A stretch of 37,111 nt of DNA from Kluyvera sichuanensis (GCF_014218705.1 NZ_JABBJF010000040.1:1-37111), one strand, 5' to 3'. Positions 7,522 to 17,131 are shown, counted from the first letter of the stretch. Translations and numbers: made by a program. The notes: generated by a model not told the origin, from the letters alone.

Positions 7522-7556
7522 TTCTCAAATACCCTCGGGAGAACGAAATTTGAGAA
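7522..7556. promoter_or_regulatory. candidate resolvase-binding (res) subsite
   Basis: TTCTCAAAT and its exact complement ATTTGAGAA lie at the ends of a 35 bp interval (7522-7530 and 7548-7556). A third TTTCTCAA copy is at 7507-7514. The dyad is 48 bp upstream of a serine resolvase gene, where res sites normally lie. Assignment is by position and symmetry only. Confidence 0.5.
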
Positions 7557-7604
7557 GAAGGCCATGACCCACAGAACCCAGACCGCTAATCAGGTGGTCA
7601 CCTG

Positions 7605-8162
7605 ATGTTGATTGGCTACGCTCGCGTCTCAACTGTCGATCAAGACTTACGCCTCCAGCTCGACGCACTACAAGCGGCTGGATGCGACAAGGTTTTCACC
7701 GATAAGGCCAGCGGGAAGAAACTAGACCGCGCCGGCCTGATAGATGCACTGGCTTTCGCCCGCGAGGGTGACACGCTCGTCGTGTGGAAGCTGGATCGCC
7801 TTGGTCGTTCAATGAAAGGGCTGGTTGACCTTGCTGCCGAACTTGATGCGCGGAAGGTCGATCTTCGTTCGCTCACTGACGGTATCGACACCAAAGGAAC
7901 CGCTGGACGCTTTTTCTTCCACGTCCTTGCCGCTATGGCGGAAATGGAGCGGGAATTGATCCTGGAGCGAACCAGGGCCGGCCTGGAAGCCGCTAGGCGT
8001 AGCGGAAAGGTCGGTGGCCGGCGTCCGGTAATGACCCCAGCAAAAACCGAGGCAGCACAAACGTTGCTGAGCAACGGGATGGACGCCAAGGAGGTGGCCA
8101 TGTCCATCGGGGTATCGTTGCCAACTCTCTATCGACACCTGCCGGCGCGGGATCGGGAATAG
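7605..8162 (+). CDS. tnpR: serine resolvase (Tn3-type TnpR/ParA-like)
   Basis: The 185-residue small serine recombinase carries the nucleophile Ser9 in GYARVSTVDQ, the catalytic LDRLGRS motif, the E helix EMERELILERTRAGL and a C-terminal helix-turn-helix (AKEVAMSIGVSLPTLYRHL). It would resolve cointegrates or plasmid multimers at an adjacent res site. The start is supported by AGGTGG at 7592-7597. No matching transposase gene is beside it. The neighbours to the right look like plasmid backbone, so a role in plasmid multimer resolution is as likely as one in transposition. Confidence 0.88.
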   Translation: MLIGYARVSTVDQDLRLQLDALQAAGCDKVFTDKASGKKLDRAGLIDALAFAREGDTLVVWKLDRLGRSMKGLVDLAAELDARKVDLRSLTDGIDTKGTAGRFFFHVLAAMAEMERELILERTRAGLEAARRSGKVGGRRPVMTPAKTEAAQTLLSNGMDAKEVAMSIGVSLPTLYRHLPARDRE

Positions 8163-8185
8163 GCCTCCGGCCGACCTGGCGTGAA

Positions 8186-8463
8186 CCTGGACGTGATGAA
8201 CAACTCCCACGGGTCAGGTAATGCGCCCCTGAAACCGCGTGTGTAGAGGGGGTGACAATTTGTCAGGGGGGACGCACGGATCGAGGTGGCCACCGACAAA
8301 CTGGCGCGCTCCTGGACGTGATGAACAACTCCCACGGATCAGGTGATGCGCCCCTGAAACCGCGTGTGTAGAGGGGTGACAATTTGTCAGGGGGGCGCAC
8401 GGATCGAGGTGGCTACCGACAAACTGGCGCGCTCCTGGACGTGATGAACAACTCCCACGGATC
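8186..8463. repeat. long direct repeats of about 125 bp, two full and one partial copy
   Basis: A unit opening CCTGGACGTGATGAACAACT begins at 8186, 8311 and 8434; the third copy stops after about 30 bp. Each full unit carries the odd palindrome TGACAA-T-TTGTCA (8253-8265 and 8377-8389), flanked by CCCCTGA and TCAGGGG arms. Copies differ at a handful of positions. The block lies in the convergent gap between the resolvase and the XRE/KfrB/primase operon. No coding frame explains it. A partition, replication or recombination site is possible. Confidence 0.85.
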
Positions 8464-8500
8464 GAGGCGCTGGCCTTCGCCTGCTGACGCGAAGACGAAA

Positions 8501-8524
8501 AAAAGCCCTCAAGGCGAGGGCTTT
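8501..8524. terminator. bidirectional Rho-independent terminator
   Basis: AAAGCCCTC and GAGGGCTTT pair around a short AAGGC loop. A-rich sequence precedes it and T-rich sequence follows. It can end the minus-strand operon that finishes at 8642 as well as plus-strand reading from the repeats. Confidence 0.8.
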
Positions 8525-8641
8525 GTAATAGGACGATCAGCGAGCGCGGTGCCACAGAAGTAGACGTGAGGGGGTGAGCACCTGGGCGAGTCTTGCGACT
8601 CCAGCCTGCCGCTGACCAAAGGTACAGCGGCGGCGATTCTA

Positions 8642-8857
8642 CTACAGCGCTTTACCCCTGCGCCCGGTAATGACGTACAACACGTCAAAACCCAGCTGGT
8701 CGAGACTGGCCAAGGCCACCGCATCCGGGCAGCTCTTCCCTGCTTCGTAGTAGCACCAGGTGCGCCGGGAACAGCCAATCCTGGCAGCAGTCTCGGTGCC
8801 AGTCAGGTTGAGTCGAGACGCTTCCAGGGCTAAGCGCCGGCCGACAGCCTCTTTCAC
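8642..8857 (-). CDS. XRE-type helix-turn-helix regulator (small)
   Basis: The 71-residue protein reads as a single HTH: LTGTETAARIGCSRRTWCYYEAGKSCPDA, followed by VALASLDQLGFDVLYVITGRR. This resembles lambda-repressor-like plasmid and phage regulators whose C-terminal helix fits the phrase LDxLGFDVLYVITGRR. The start is GTG at 8857, overlapping the stop of the upstream KfrB gene as GTGA, so the genes are translationally coupled. It is the last gene before the terminator at 8501. Its target is unknown; autoregulation of this operon is plausible. Confidence 0.7.
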   Translation of the reverse strand: MKEAVGRRLALEASRLNLTGTETAARIGCSRRTWCYYEAGKSCPDAVALASLDQLGFDVLYVITGRRGKAL

Positions 8858-9309
8858 AGGGTATGCGCCTTTTTCGCTTGCAGCCTGGCCCCTTCCTCCT
8901 GGCTCAGCTCTGCTTTGACCTTGCCAACACCTCGGCTATAGGACACCTCGTAGCACTTGCCCACTACCGGCTCCTTCTCGAACAGCTTGCGATCATGCTG
9001 GACGATTCCCTTGGGGCCGAACTGATAGACATGCTTCTGGTCAACGTGCAGCACCTGTCCACCGTAGGTTTGCGGGTGGACGTTCTTGGCTGGATTAGTG
9101 GCGTCGCTCAGTTGGTGGATGCCTTTAGGCAATCCTGCCTCTGGCTGTACCTTCATGGTGACCCAGCCCGGTTCTCCATCTTTCCCCGCACCAGGTACAA
9201 CCTGGTCGATCTGACGGCTGCCATTCAGCACTACGATTTTCACGCTGCCTTCGGGCTTCATGAGAACGCCGGCATCGCCGTTATTGCGGTTTGCAATTTT
9301 CATTACCAC
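8854..9309 (-). CDS. KfrB-domain protein
   Basis: The 151-residue protein has in its second half the pattern of the KfrB domain found on IncP-type and related broad-host-range plasmids (YGGQVLHVDQKHVYQFG, then IVQHDRKLFEKEPVVGK and YEVSYSRGVGKV). KfrB-type proteins accompany plasmid stability and organisation genes; the biochemical role is not known. The start used is GTG with AAGGAG 8 nt upstream; an ATG lies two codons on. It begins 15 bp after the primase-like gene and overlaps the XRE gene, so the three form one operon. Confidence 0.65.
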   Translation of the reverse strand: MVMKIANRNNGDAGVLMKPEGSVKIVVLNGSRQIDQVVPGAGKDGEPGWVTMKVQPEAGLPKGIHQLSDATNPAKNVHPQTYGGQVLHVDQKHVYQFGPKGIVQHDRKLFEKEPVVGKCYEVSYSRGVGKVKAELSQEEGARLQAKKAHTL

Positions 9310-9324
9310 TTCAACTTCTCCTTG

Positions 9325-12106
9325 TTAGCGCGACATTGCCCGTCGCGGTTGTTGCTTCTCTGCCTGCGTCTGAACTTGCTCGAGGCGTTTCTGCTCGATG
9401 CGCTCCTGGTGCTTCTCGATGGCTAAGCCAACCTCCGACCGCACCTGGCGATCCAGGGCCTCACGGCCGAGGCTGCTTTTGGTGGCCAGGTCGTTGAAGT
9501 CCGTGAAACGCTTCATCTGGTTGATAGCTTCTTGTTGCTCAGGGGTCAGCTTATTGGCGCGGGCCTTCTCCGGGTCGATGGGTTCCACTCCAGCCGGATA
9601 GGCTTGCTCGCCTGGTGCGAAGATCGGAAAGATGGCCTTGCCTTCTACCGACTTCGCCGCTTCCTGGGCCTTAGTTCGGCCTGGGTTCTTGCCGTCAATC
9701 AGCTCCTGGTGAAGATCGTTGTCCCCGGCAATCAGAATTGGCTTGTCGGGGAACTGCTCGCGCATCTGCGCGGCGACATGGGGAAGGTTGCCCGAGTCAA
9801 ACGCCGCAACGGTTGCGTAGCCAAGGCTTTGGGACAGCGTATCGGCCGTGGCATAGCCTTCGCCGATCACGATGGCAGGAGCTGCTTGCAGAGCCTCCAG
9901 GCCAGCGCCGCCGACGACATGGAAGTTCTGGTGTTTCTCGGTGCCCTTGGCAAACATCTTCGTGCCGTTGGCGCGAATTGACTGCGCAGCCTTGAGGTTG
10001 CCATTGCTGTCCTGTGCGGTCAGCAGCAAGTCGCCGGCTGTGAAGACCAGATTATCCGGGTTGGCCTCGCGCAGCGCCTTCGACTCCCTAGCATTTTTCC
10101 CAATGAGGATGATCGAATCGGCAGGCAAGCCCGCTGTGTCCGCAGGTACAACCTTGAGGTCGCCGGGCCTGGCCTCCTTGTTCTGGAGATAGGTGTGATC
10201 CGCTGTTGCTTGTGGTGCGATCGCCAGCAGTTCGCCGATCGCCTTAACTGCGCGGGCTTGATTCACCAGCCGCTCTTGCTCTCGCTGGGCTTGCCGCTGC
10301 GCAGCTTCGGCATTGAAAGATGCTTTGTCGCCCTCGCTGAGCGCGTAGCCCTTGGCTTTCCAGTTTGATTGGAAGCCTGTGCGGTGGTTCTGAATCGTAC
10401 CTGCAGGAACGCCTTTCTCGCCGGGTTCCAGCTCGAACCCCCGATAAGCTCCCGAGGTGTTGCCCTTGCTTCCCCCCTCGACCGGGACTCGGTGCCATTT
10501 GCCGTCCATGATGGGGTGCTCTCCATCAACCACTAGGCCGGCTTCCTTCATGACCTGGGCGAACTCTTCTCGCGGCTCCATCGCGGGGGCCTGGCGAACT
10601 TGGTTCTCTGGCAGCCACTTTTGTAGCTTCTCCAGGTCTGCGCCAGGCTGCGCGTACCAGCATTTAGTCTGCTTATCGAAACCGATGGCGGGACGGCCGC
10701 TCTGTAGCTTGCCAGCGACCTGTTTGGCCTCGTCGCGCTGCTCGTATGGAACAGCCAACCAGGTCTTTTCCTTGGCCACGCTGGTACTGCTCTGCTCGCT
10801 ACGGGCCTCGCTCTTTTCGAGTTCGGCTATTCGCCGCTGCATTTCAGGATCATTTAGAGCAAGCGCCACCTCGGCATTTTTTCGCTCTTCTTTGGCCGCA
10901 GAAATGTCCTCGTCAGTGCTGTTCGGGTTTTGTCGCACCTGCGCTTCTCGCAGTCGTGCTTGCTCGACTGCTTGCTGCATATCATCAGCCTGAACCAGCC
11001 CCTGGCCCTGGAGCACTTCGCGCCGGTCGCTGACCGCATCAGTAGCATCGAATATCTGCTTCTCTACCTGGTCAACATCCTGGTACATGGCTTCGGCGGC
11101 TGGCTCATGGCGCTGCCAGAACGGGTTGTTGTTGCCCATTGGGTGCATCGAATCCAGAACACTCTGCACAGTGTCTAGCTGCCGCTCGTTCATCCGGCCA
11201 ATGGCAGGGCGAAGGTCGCTACTCAGCTTGTCCAGCACCCATTGCTCGGCGGTCAGTTGCTGCTGTGTGATTTCCTGTTGGGGCAACTGCTGTCCCTGCT
11301 CCATTTTGGCCTCCTGCTGTTCCTGCCGATGCCGGGCTGTGGCGATTGCAGAGTTGAGGGCGTTCGTCTGCCACTCATCATCCGAAGTCATGCCAGTGCC
11401 TGGAACTCGCTGCCCCTCGATGCAGCTCACAGCTTTACCGTCGCCGCTGTGCAGCTCGCTATGTACTGGGATCAATTTTCCGTCTGTATCCTGGTACTCG
11501 ACGCGAATATCCGCCTCGTACTCGCCAGCATTCGACCAGCGAAGCATTGCCTTGAGGCCGTTAGCTTCGGCAGTGCGCTCCAGGGTCTGCCACGACTCCA
11601 GGGCGCTGTATCCAGGATTGGCGTTCTTGTGGGCTTCCTGGATATGGGCCAATACCTCGGCCTGCTCTTGGCCTAGCTGCGCGGTGTCCACCTGGTGGTC
11701 TTGAACTTGCTGCTGTTCAAACGCCAGGACGAAAGCCTGGATTTTCTCGGCATCCGCGGCTGCCCGGAAGATCTCAAGTGGATCTTCTTGCAGCACCTTG
11801 ATCCATGACCCGACATACGCAACGTGCTGACCAGGATCGTGGCCAATACCCAGCTCGTTGCCCAGGATCATGCTGGAAATCTCTGCCCGCAACTCTTCCT
11901 TGGCGTACCCCTCCGACCCGAATGGGTTGGACAAGTCACGGTCAAGCCGCGAAGGGTGGCCAGTCCAATGCCCCAGCTCATGCAGTGCGGTCGCGTAGTA
12001 GTTGTCGGCCGAGGGAAACTGGCCGCGCTCGGGCATGGTGATGCTGTCGGTTGATGGCCGGTAAAACGCCCTATCACCGCCTGCATGTGTGATGCGCGCC
12101 CCTGAT
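9325..12106 (-). pseudogene. 5'-truncated ArdC/TraC-type antirestriction-primase (zincin, DUF5710, TOPRIM)
   Basis: The open frame runs off at the IS21-family end (12106/12107), so the N-terminus is lost. The remainder, over 900 residues, starts in the ArdC region with ARITHAGGDRAFYRPSTDSI, followed by the zincin metal site HELGHWTGHPSRLDRD and GNELGIGHDP. Then come a long charged coiled region rich in Gln and Glu, a DUF5710-like segment (KTWLAVPYEQRDEAKQ, CWYAQPGADL) and a C-terminal TOPRIM domain (VIGEGYATADTLSQ, ILIAGDNDLHQ). The family protects and primes incoming single-stranded plasmid DNA during conjugation. The missing part should hold the ssDNA-binding ArdC N-domain. An internal Met could still give a shortened protein. 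Confidence 0.85.
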
Positions 12107-12212
12107 TGTTGCCGCTGACCGAAAACTGACCCAGTAGAGGCTGTTCTGCCGACTGAAAACTGACCCAGGTGTTCAACTGCTTCTGCTCAATTTTTGAGCA
12201 GGAGAACACAGG

Positions 12213-13721
12213 GTGATCAGTATGGAAATGATGGGCAAAATTCGCCGGATGTATTTCCGCGACAAGCTGTCGCTGCATGAGATAGCCAAGCGCACCGGGT
12301 TGGCGCGCAACACGATTCGCAAGTGGGTCAGAGCACCTGAGGCCAAGCCGCCGGTCTACCAACGCCGCGCGATCTTCAACAAACTCAGCCCTTTTCACGC
12401 CACGCTGGAGCAGGCGCTAAAAGCCGATTCGCTGCGGCCCAAGCAACAGCGGCGCAGTGCCAAGGCGCTGTTGGCGCAAATCAAAGCCGAAGGTTATGAC
12501 GGTGGCTACAGCCAGCTCACCGCGTTTATCCGTGCCTGGCGAGGGGGACAGGGCAAGGCGTCGCAGGCCTTTGTGCCGCTGACCTTTGCTCTTGGCGAGG
12601 CGTTTCAGTTTGACTGGAGCGAGGAAGGCTTGCTGGTCGGCGGCATTTACCGGCGTATGCAGGTGGCACATCTGAAGCTGTGTGCCAGCCGTGCGTTCTG
12701 GCTTGTGGCGTATCCGAGCCAGGGCCATGAGATGTTATTTGACGCCCATACACGCTCGTTCGGCTCCTTGGGCGGCGTGCCGCGCCGGGGCATCTACGAC
12801 AACATGAAGACCGCCGTCGACAAGGTCAATAAGGGCAAAGGCCGGGCGGTGAATGCGCGCTTTGCGGTGATGTGCGCGCATTACCTGTTCGATCCGGACT
12901 TCTGCAACGTCGCCGCTGGTTGGGAAAAGGGCATCGTTGAAAAGAACGTGCAAGACAGCCGCAGGCGTATCTGGCTAGACGCCCAGGACTGCCAGTTTCA
13001 CTCCTTCGAGGAACTCAATGCCTGGCTGGGCCAGCGCTGCCGCGCGCTTTGGAACGAGCTGACGCACCCTCAATACAGCGGGCTGAGTGTGGCCGAAGTG
13101 CTGGAGTTGGAGCGCGCTGAACTGATGCCTGTGCCAGCGCCATTCGACGGTTACGTCGAGCGGCCTGCGCGGGTCTCCAGCACCTGCCTGGTCAGCGTCG
13201 GGCGCAACCGCTACTCGGTGCCGTGTGAGTATGCGGGTAAGTGGGTCAGCAGCCGTTTGTATCCGACGCGAATCGAGGTGGTGGCTGACGACGCGCTGAT
13301 CGCCAGCCATGTCCGCTTGCTGGATCGCGACCAGGTCAGCTATGACTGGCAGCACTACCTCCCGCTGATCGAACGCAAGCCCGGTGCGCTGCGCAACGGC
13401 GCGCCCTTTGCTGATCTGCCGGCGCCGCTGCGTCAGCTTAAGCACGGTCTGGGGCGTCATGCCGGCGGTGACCGGATCATGGCGCAAGTTCTGGCTGCCG
13501 TACCGGTCGCCGGGCTCGATGCGGTGCTGGTGGCTGTTGAGCTGGTACTGGAAAGCGGCAGCCTGAGCGCCGAACACATCCTCAATGTCGTGGCGCGCCT
13601 GGCCGCGACCGAACCACCACCCAGCGTCGAAACCCACTTGTCGCTCAAGGAAGCCCCCGTCGCTAACACGGCGCGCTACGACCGCCTGCGTGGCCAGACC
13701 GAGGAGATCGGTCATGCGTGA
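12213..13721 (+). CDS. istA: IstA transposase (IS21 family)
   Basis: The 502-residue DDE transposase has an N-terminal helix-turn-helix ([21 protein letters not shown]) and a catalytic core with [19 protein letters not shown] and [14 protein letters not shown] as the probable D, D and E sites. A C-terminal Mu-transposase-like domain follows. The start is either GTG at 12213 or ATG at 12222; the AGGGTG at 12210 would serve the second. Its end overlaps istB by 8 bp, as usual in IS21 elements, where IstA and IstB must cooperate. Confidence 0.93.
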   Translation: MISMEMMGKIRRMYFRDKLSLHEIAKRTGLARNTIRKWVRAPEAKPPVYQRRAIFNKLSPFHATLEQALKADSLRPKQQRRSAKALLAQIKAEGYDGGYSQLTAFIRAWRGGQGKASQAFVPLTFALGEAFQFDWSEEGLLVGGIYRRMQVAHLKLCASRAFWLVAYPSQGHEMLFDAHTRSFGSLGGVPRRGIYDNMKTAVDKVNKGKGRAVNARFAVMCAHYLFDPDFCNVAAGWEKGIVEKNVQDSRRRIWLDAQDCQFHSFEELNAWLGQRCRALWNELTHPQYSGLSVAEVLELERAELMPVPAPFDGYVERPARVSSTCLVSVGRNRYSVPCEYAGKWVSSRLYPTRIEVVADDALIASHVRLLDRDQVSYDWQHYLPLIERKPGALRNGAPFADLPAPLRQLKHGLGRHAGGDRIMAQVLAAVPVAGLDAVLVAVELVLESGSLSAEHILNVVARLAATEPPPSVETHLSLKEAPVANTARYDRLRGQTEEIGHA

Positions 13722-14517
13722 TTTGATGGCGGAACTCAAGGAGCTGCGCCTGCACGGCATGGCCACGGCCTGGGCGGAGTTAACTGCACAGGGTGAGTCG
13801 AACACAGCCTCGTCCAAGTGGCTGCTCGAACACCTGCTGGAACAAGAGCACACAGATCGCGCCATGCGCTCGGTGAGCCACCAGATGAACATGGCCAAGC
13901 TGCCGATGCACCGCGATCTGGCCAGCTTCGACTTCAGCGCCTCCAGCGCCGACGCTCGCTTGATCAGCGAGCTGGCCAATCTGAGCTTTACCGACAACGC
14001 GCAGAACGTGGTGCTGATCGGCGGCCCAGGCACCGGCAAAACCCACCTGGCCACCGCACTGGCCGTGTCCGGCATCACCCGGCATGGCAAGCGCGTGCGC
14101 TTCTACTCCACGGTCGATCTGGTCAATCTGCTGGAGCGCGAAAAACACGACGGCAAAGCCGGGCGGATCGCCCAGGCACTGCTGCGCATGGATCTGGTCA
14201 TCCTCGACGAACTGGGTTATCTGCCCTTCAGCCAGGCCGGCGGTGCGTTGCTGTTTCACCTGCTATCCAAGCTGTACGAACACACCAGCGTGGTGATCAC
14301 CACCAACCTGAGCTTCGCCGAATGGTCGAGCGTGTTCGGCGACGCCAAGATGACCACCGCCCTGCTGGATCGGCTGACCCACCACTGCCACATCGTCGAA
14401 ACCGGTAACGAGTCCTATCGCCTGCAACACAGTAGCTTGGCGGCCCAGGCCAAGATCAAATCACGGGAGCGAAAGCGTAAGGGCGGCCAGGAACCGGAGG
14501 ACGATGAGCCGTTCTGA
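13714..14517 (+). CDS. istB: IstB AAA+ ATPase helper (IS21 family)
   Basis: IstB is a DnaC-like ATPase that selects target DNA and stimulates IstA. The 267-residue product shows Walker [12 protein letters not shown], Walker [15 protein letters not shown] and sensor [12 protein letters not shown]. The start is ATG at 13714 ([17 protein letters not shown]), overlapping the istA stop by 8 bp. An open frame extends further upstream but only inside istA. The protein is complete. Confidence 0.93.
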   Translation: MRDLMAELKELRLHGMATAWAELTAQGESNTASSKWLLEHLLEQEHTDRAMRSVSHQMNMAKLPMHRDLASFDFSASSADARLISELANLSFTDNAQNVVLIGGPGTGKTHLATALAVSGITRHGKRVRFYSTVDLVNLLEREKHDGKAGRIAQALLRMDLVILDELGYLPFSQAGGALLFHLLSKLYEHTSVVITTNLSFAEWSSVFGDAKMTTALLDRLTHHCHIVETGNESYRLQHSSLAAQAKIKSRERKRKGGQEPEDDEPF

Positions 14518-14711
14518 TTTCATGGCGACGACGGCCTGCTACATGGCTGCGTGTGGCAGGTCTTAAACAACTGAACTGGGCTAGCGAAGGAGTGGGGGCA
14601 ACAGCAGCTGCGCTGGTAGACTTATCCACAGTTGCTGGTAACAAAATCAGCAATCCGCCCTGGGTCAAATTTCAATCGGCAGGGTGGGTCAATTTTCCAT
14701 CAGCGCCAACA

Positions 14712-14784
14712 CACTAAGCAACCATCAGAAAATTTTGACTGTACGCCAAAAAATTCGCATCTACCAGCATCTAAACAGGCGTTG
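14712..14784. other. target remnant between IS21 and ISAs1 elements
   Basis: These 73 bp hold no gene. The last 10 bp (14775-14784, ACAGGCGTTG) are the left target duplication of the next element. With 16013-16030 and 17132 onwards they make up the original target sequence into which ISAs1- and IS30-type elements inserted. Confidence 0.7.
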
Positions 14785-16012
14785 CAGGGCAATCGCATGA
14801 ACGCCTGCCGATTTGAATGAGTCCTTTCCCAGCGGGCATCCTGAGCGCCTCTCTACTCAGGATGCCCTGCAATGTCGCATCACATACCAATCTCCGATGT
14901 TCTGGTCGCCATCAATGATCCCCGTCAGCAGGGCAAGATTCGTCACGACCTGGTCGAAACACTGGTCGTGGCTATCTGCGGCGTGCTTGCCGGCGCTGAC
15001 ACCTTCATCGAAATCGAACTCTGGGCTGAGCAGCGGCTGGACTGGTTCCGCCGTATTCTGAAACTACCCCACGGCATTCCCTCACACGACACCTTTGGAC
15101 GGCTATTCAGCCTGATCGATCCAGAGGAGTTCGAGCAGGCCTTCCGCTGTTGGGTTGCGGCGATCCTACCGGCCCTTTCTCCGCAAGTGGTTGCCCTAGA
15201 CGGCAAGACCAGTCGCCGCTCCGGCAAGAAAAACACGGCCCCGTTGCACCTGGTCAGCGCTTTTGCGGCTGATTCAGGGCTGATTCTCGGGCAGAGGGCG
15301 ACCTCCCAGAAGTCCAACGAGAAGACCGCCATTCCTGAGCTGCTGGCCACACTGGCGCTTGAGGGCTGCACCGTGACGATCGATGCCATGGGTACCCAGC
15401 CGGACATTGCACAGGCCATTCTCGATCGCGGGGCGCACTATCTGCTGGCCATCAAGGGAAACCAGCCGAAGCTGGCCGAAGCGATCGATGACTTCGCTGA
15501 CACCTTTTTGGACGGCGATCCTGCCCGGGTACCCCATGCGCACTTCGAGCATGTCGAGAAGGACCATGGCCGGCTGGAGGTTCGTCGCTGCCATGTTTTC
15601 GACCAACTCCAGTGCCTGCCACAGCCAGAACGCTGGCCAGGACTGCGCACTTTCGTGATGCTGGAGTCCGAGCGGACTGTGGGCAACCAGACCAGCCTGG
15701 AGCGCCGTTACTACATCAGCAGTCTTGCTCCGGATGCAGAGCGCATCGCACATGCCATCAGGGCGCACTGGGGCGTGGAGAACCGCGTCCACTGGTGCAT
15801 GGATGTCATTTTTGGTGACGATCAGATGCGGATCCAAACCGGGCATGCTGCCCACAACATGGCCGTTCTCAAGCAACTTACATTGAATTTGATCCGGTTG
15901 GATCCGGTCAAGCGCAAGGGTGGCATCAAGGCACGAAGGCTGATTGCTGCAACCTCTGATGATTATCGGGCTGAACTATTAGGTCTCAGGTGAGCTTCAT
16001 GCGATTGCCTTG
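14785..16012 (+). mobile_element. ISAs1-family element, complete (1228 bp), with 10 bp target duplication
   Basis: The inverted repeats CAGGGCAATCGCATGAA (14785-14801) and CAAGGCAATCGCATGAA (complement of 15996-16012) differ at one position. The flanking direct repeat ACAGGCGTTG occurs at 14775-14784 and 16013-16022. A 10 bp duplication is typical of the ISAs1 family, so this insertion is clean and probably recent. Confidence 0.95.
14872..15993 (+). CDS. tnp: ISAs1-family transposase
   Basis: The 373-residue transposase carries a DUF4338/H-repeat-type N-terminus (DPRQQGKIRHDLVETLVVAI) and a DDE core with VALDGKTSRRS, VTIDAMGTQPDIAQAI and HWGVENRVHWCMDVIFGDD. A hairpin-like inverted repeat (GGGCATCCTGAG and CTCAGGATGCCC, 14835-14868) sits just before the ATG and could limit read-through translation. 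The protein is full length. I do not name the exact IS. Confidence 0.92.
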   Translation: MSHHIPISDVLVAINDPRQQGKIRHDLVETLVVAICGVLAGADTFIEIELWAEQRLDWFRRILKLPHGIPSHDTFGRLFSLIDPEEFEQAFRCWVAAILPALSPQVVALDGKTSRRSGKKNTAPLHLVSAFAADSGLILGQRATSQKSNEKTAIPELLATLALEGCTVTIDAMGTQPDIAQAILDRGAHYLLAIKGNQPKLAEAIDDFADTFLDGDPARVPHAHFEHVEKDHGRLEVRRCHVFDQLQCLPQPERWPGLRTFVMLESERTVGNQTSLERRYYISSLAPDAERIAHAIRAHWGVENRVHWCMDVIFGDDQMRIQTGHAAHNMAVLKQLTLNLIRLDPVKRKGGIKARRLIAATSDDYRAELLGLR

Positions 16013-16030
16013 ACAGGCGTTGTTGATTAT

Positions 16031-17131
16031 GGCGGCCGCGGAAACTGAGTGCAACACCTGAACCTTTCGGTAAGGTGTCGGCCCTATGTCCTATCACGAA
16101 CTCAGCATTGAAGAACGCGTCACGATCCAGATCGGCCAGCTGAACGGCTTGAGTCAGCGAGCAATCGCCGGTCTGTTGGGCCGTAGTCCATCCACAGTCA
16201 GCAGAGAGCTGCGTCGTAACAGTAGGCCGAAAGCTGCGTACGTTGCCCATGCTGCTCAGAGCCGAACTCTTTCCCGGCGCAAGGCCTGTCGGCCGAAGCG
16301 AAGGTTGCTGCCCGGCAGCGAACTGTTTGAGCTGGTTATCGCCCTGTTGCGCCAACGCTTTTCTCCAGAGCAAATTGCCGGCAAGCTGCGCAGCATGAGC
16401 ATTCCCAGTTTTGAAGACGCCTACGTCTGTCGTGAGACCATCTATAACGCGATCTACGCCTTGCCGGTTGGCGAGTTGCGTAAGGAGCTGATCATCTGCC
16501 TGCGTCAGGGCAAGAGCTCGCGAAGACCTCGCAGTGGCGGCGTTGACCGTCGTGGGCAAATTCCCGACATGGTCAGTATTCACGTGCGCCCGCCTGAAAT
16601 TGAAGACCGCCTTATGCCAGGACACTGGGAAGGTGACCTGATCAAAGGCAAGGCCAATGCATCGTCTGTCGGTACATTGGTTGAACGGACCAGCGGCTAC
16701 TTGATGCTGGTGAAGATGCGCGACGCGACGGCCACGTCGGCGATGGAGGGCTTCAGTGCAGCGCTTAATCGGATGCCGTTGGCGGTGCGCAAGAGCATGA
16801 CTTACGACCAGGGCCGGGAGATGGCCAAGCACGCCGAGATCACGCAAAACACTGGTGTAGCCATTTACTTCTGCGACCCGCATAGCCCTTGGCAGCGAGG
16901 CAGTAACGAGAACATCAACGGCTTGATTCGCCAGTTCCTGCCCAAGGGCACAGATCTGTCGGTACACAGCCAGGAGCAGCTGGATGAGATCGCTTACCTG
17001 ATGAACATTCGCCCGCGCAAACGCTTCAACTGGAAGTGCCCGATTGAAGTCATGACAGAGGTGGTAGGAATGCATCATGCTGCGCCTGCTTCAATTCAAT
17101 AACCGTGTTGCACTCAGCCCCTGCAACCGCC
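16031..17131 (+). mobile_element. IS30-family element, complete (1101 bp), with TAT target duplication
   Basis: The 27 bp imperfect repeats at 16031-16057 and 17105-17131 share GGCGG..GC and the core CTGAGTGCAACAC, with 6 mismatches in total. TAT flanks both sides (16028-16030 and 17132-17134), and a 2-3 bp duplication suits the family. It landed only 8 bp from the right duplication of the ISAs1-type element. Confidence 0.85.
16086..17102 (+). CDS. tnp: IS30-family transposase
   Basis: The 338-residue protein starts MSYHELSIEERVTIQ, followed by the IS30-type helix-turn-helix LSQRAIAGLLGRSPSTVSRE. The DDE residues are in GHWEGDLIKGK, MTYDQGREMAKH and PWQRGSNENINGLIRQF, the last two being IS30 signatures. 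It is complete. A long antisense frame over the gene (15963-17078) is a shadow. Confidence 0.93.
   Translation: MSYHELSIEERVTIQIGQLNGLSQRAIAGLLGRSPSTVSRELRRNSRPKAAYVAHAAQSRTLSRRKACRPKRRLLPGSELFELVIALLRQRFSPEQIAGKLRSMSIPSFEDAYVCRETIYNAIYALPVGELRKELIICLRQGKSSRRPRSGGVDRRGQIPDMVSIHVRPPEIEDRLMPGHWEGDLIKGKANASSVGTLVERTSGYLMLVKMRDATATSAMEGFSAALNRMPLAVRKSMTYDQGREMAKHAEITQNTGVAIYFCDPHSPWQRGSNENINGLIRQFLPKGTDLSVHSQEQLDEIAYLMNIRPRKRFNWKCPIEVMTEVVGMHHAAPASIQ

Larger units (their letters stand above)
12107..14711 (+). mobile_element. IS21-family element, complete (2605 bp)
   Basis: The ends are TGTTGCCGCTGACCGAAAAC (from 12107) and the reverse complement TGTTGGCGCTGATGGAAAAT (to 14711), with the TG...CA tips of the family. 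Multiple terminal repeats are present: GAAAACTGACCCAG at 12121 and 12155, and degenerate copies at 14660 and 14684. It encodes IstA and IstB. No 4-8 bp duplication is visible (CCCTGAT before, CACTAAG after). The interrupted primase does not resume on the right, so the right flank was replaced after insertion. Confidence 0.92.

Noticed and set aside
7605..8162. The resolvase considered as part of the same transposon as chrA
   Set aside because: The Tn21-type and Tn402-like tips at 7401 and 7465 both face right, so the resolvase lies outside both elements and belongs to the backbone on its right.
8186..8463. The long direct repeats considered as a CRISPR array
   Set aside because: Units are about 125 bp, contiguous and without unique spacers, with no cas genes nearby.
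12975..14090. A 371-codon minus-strand frame spanning the istA/istB junction
   Set aside because: Antisense to two well-supported genes; a codon-structure shadow.
15963..17078. A 371-codon minus-strand frame over the IS30-type transposase
   Set aside because: It mirrors an intact transposase with known motifs; the antisense translation shows no domain.
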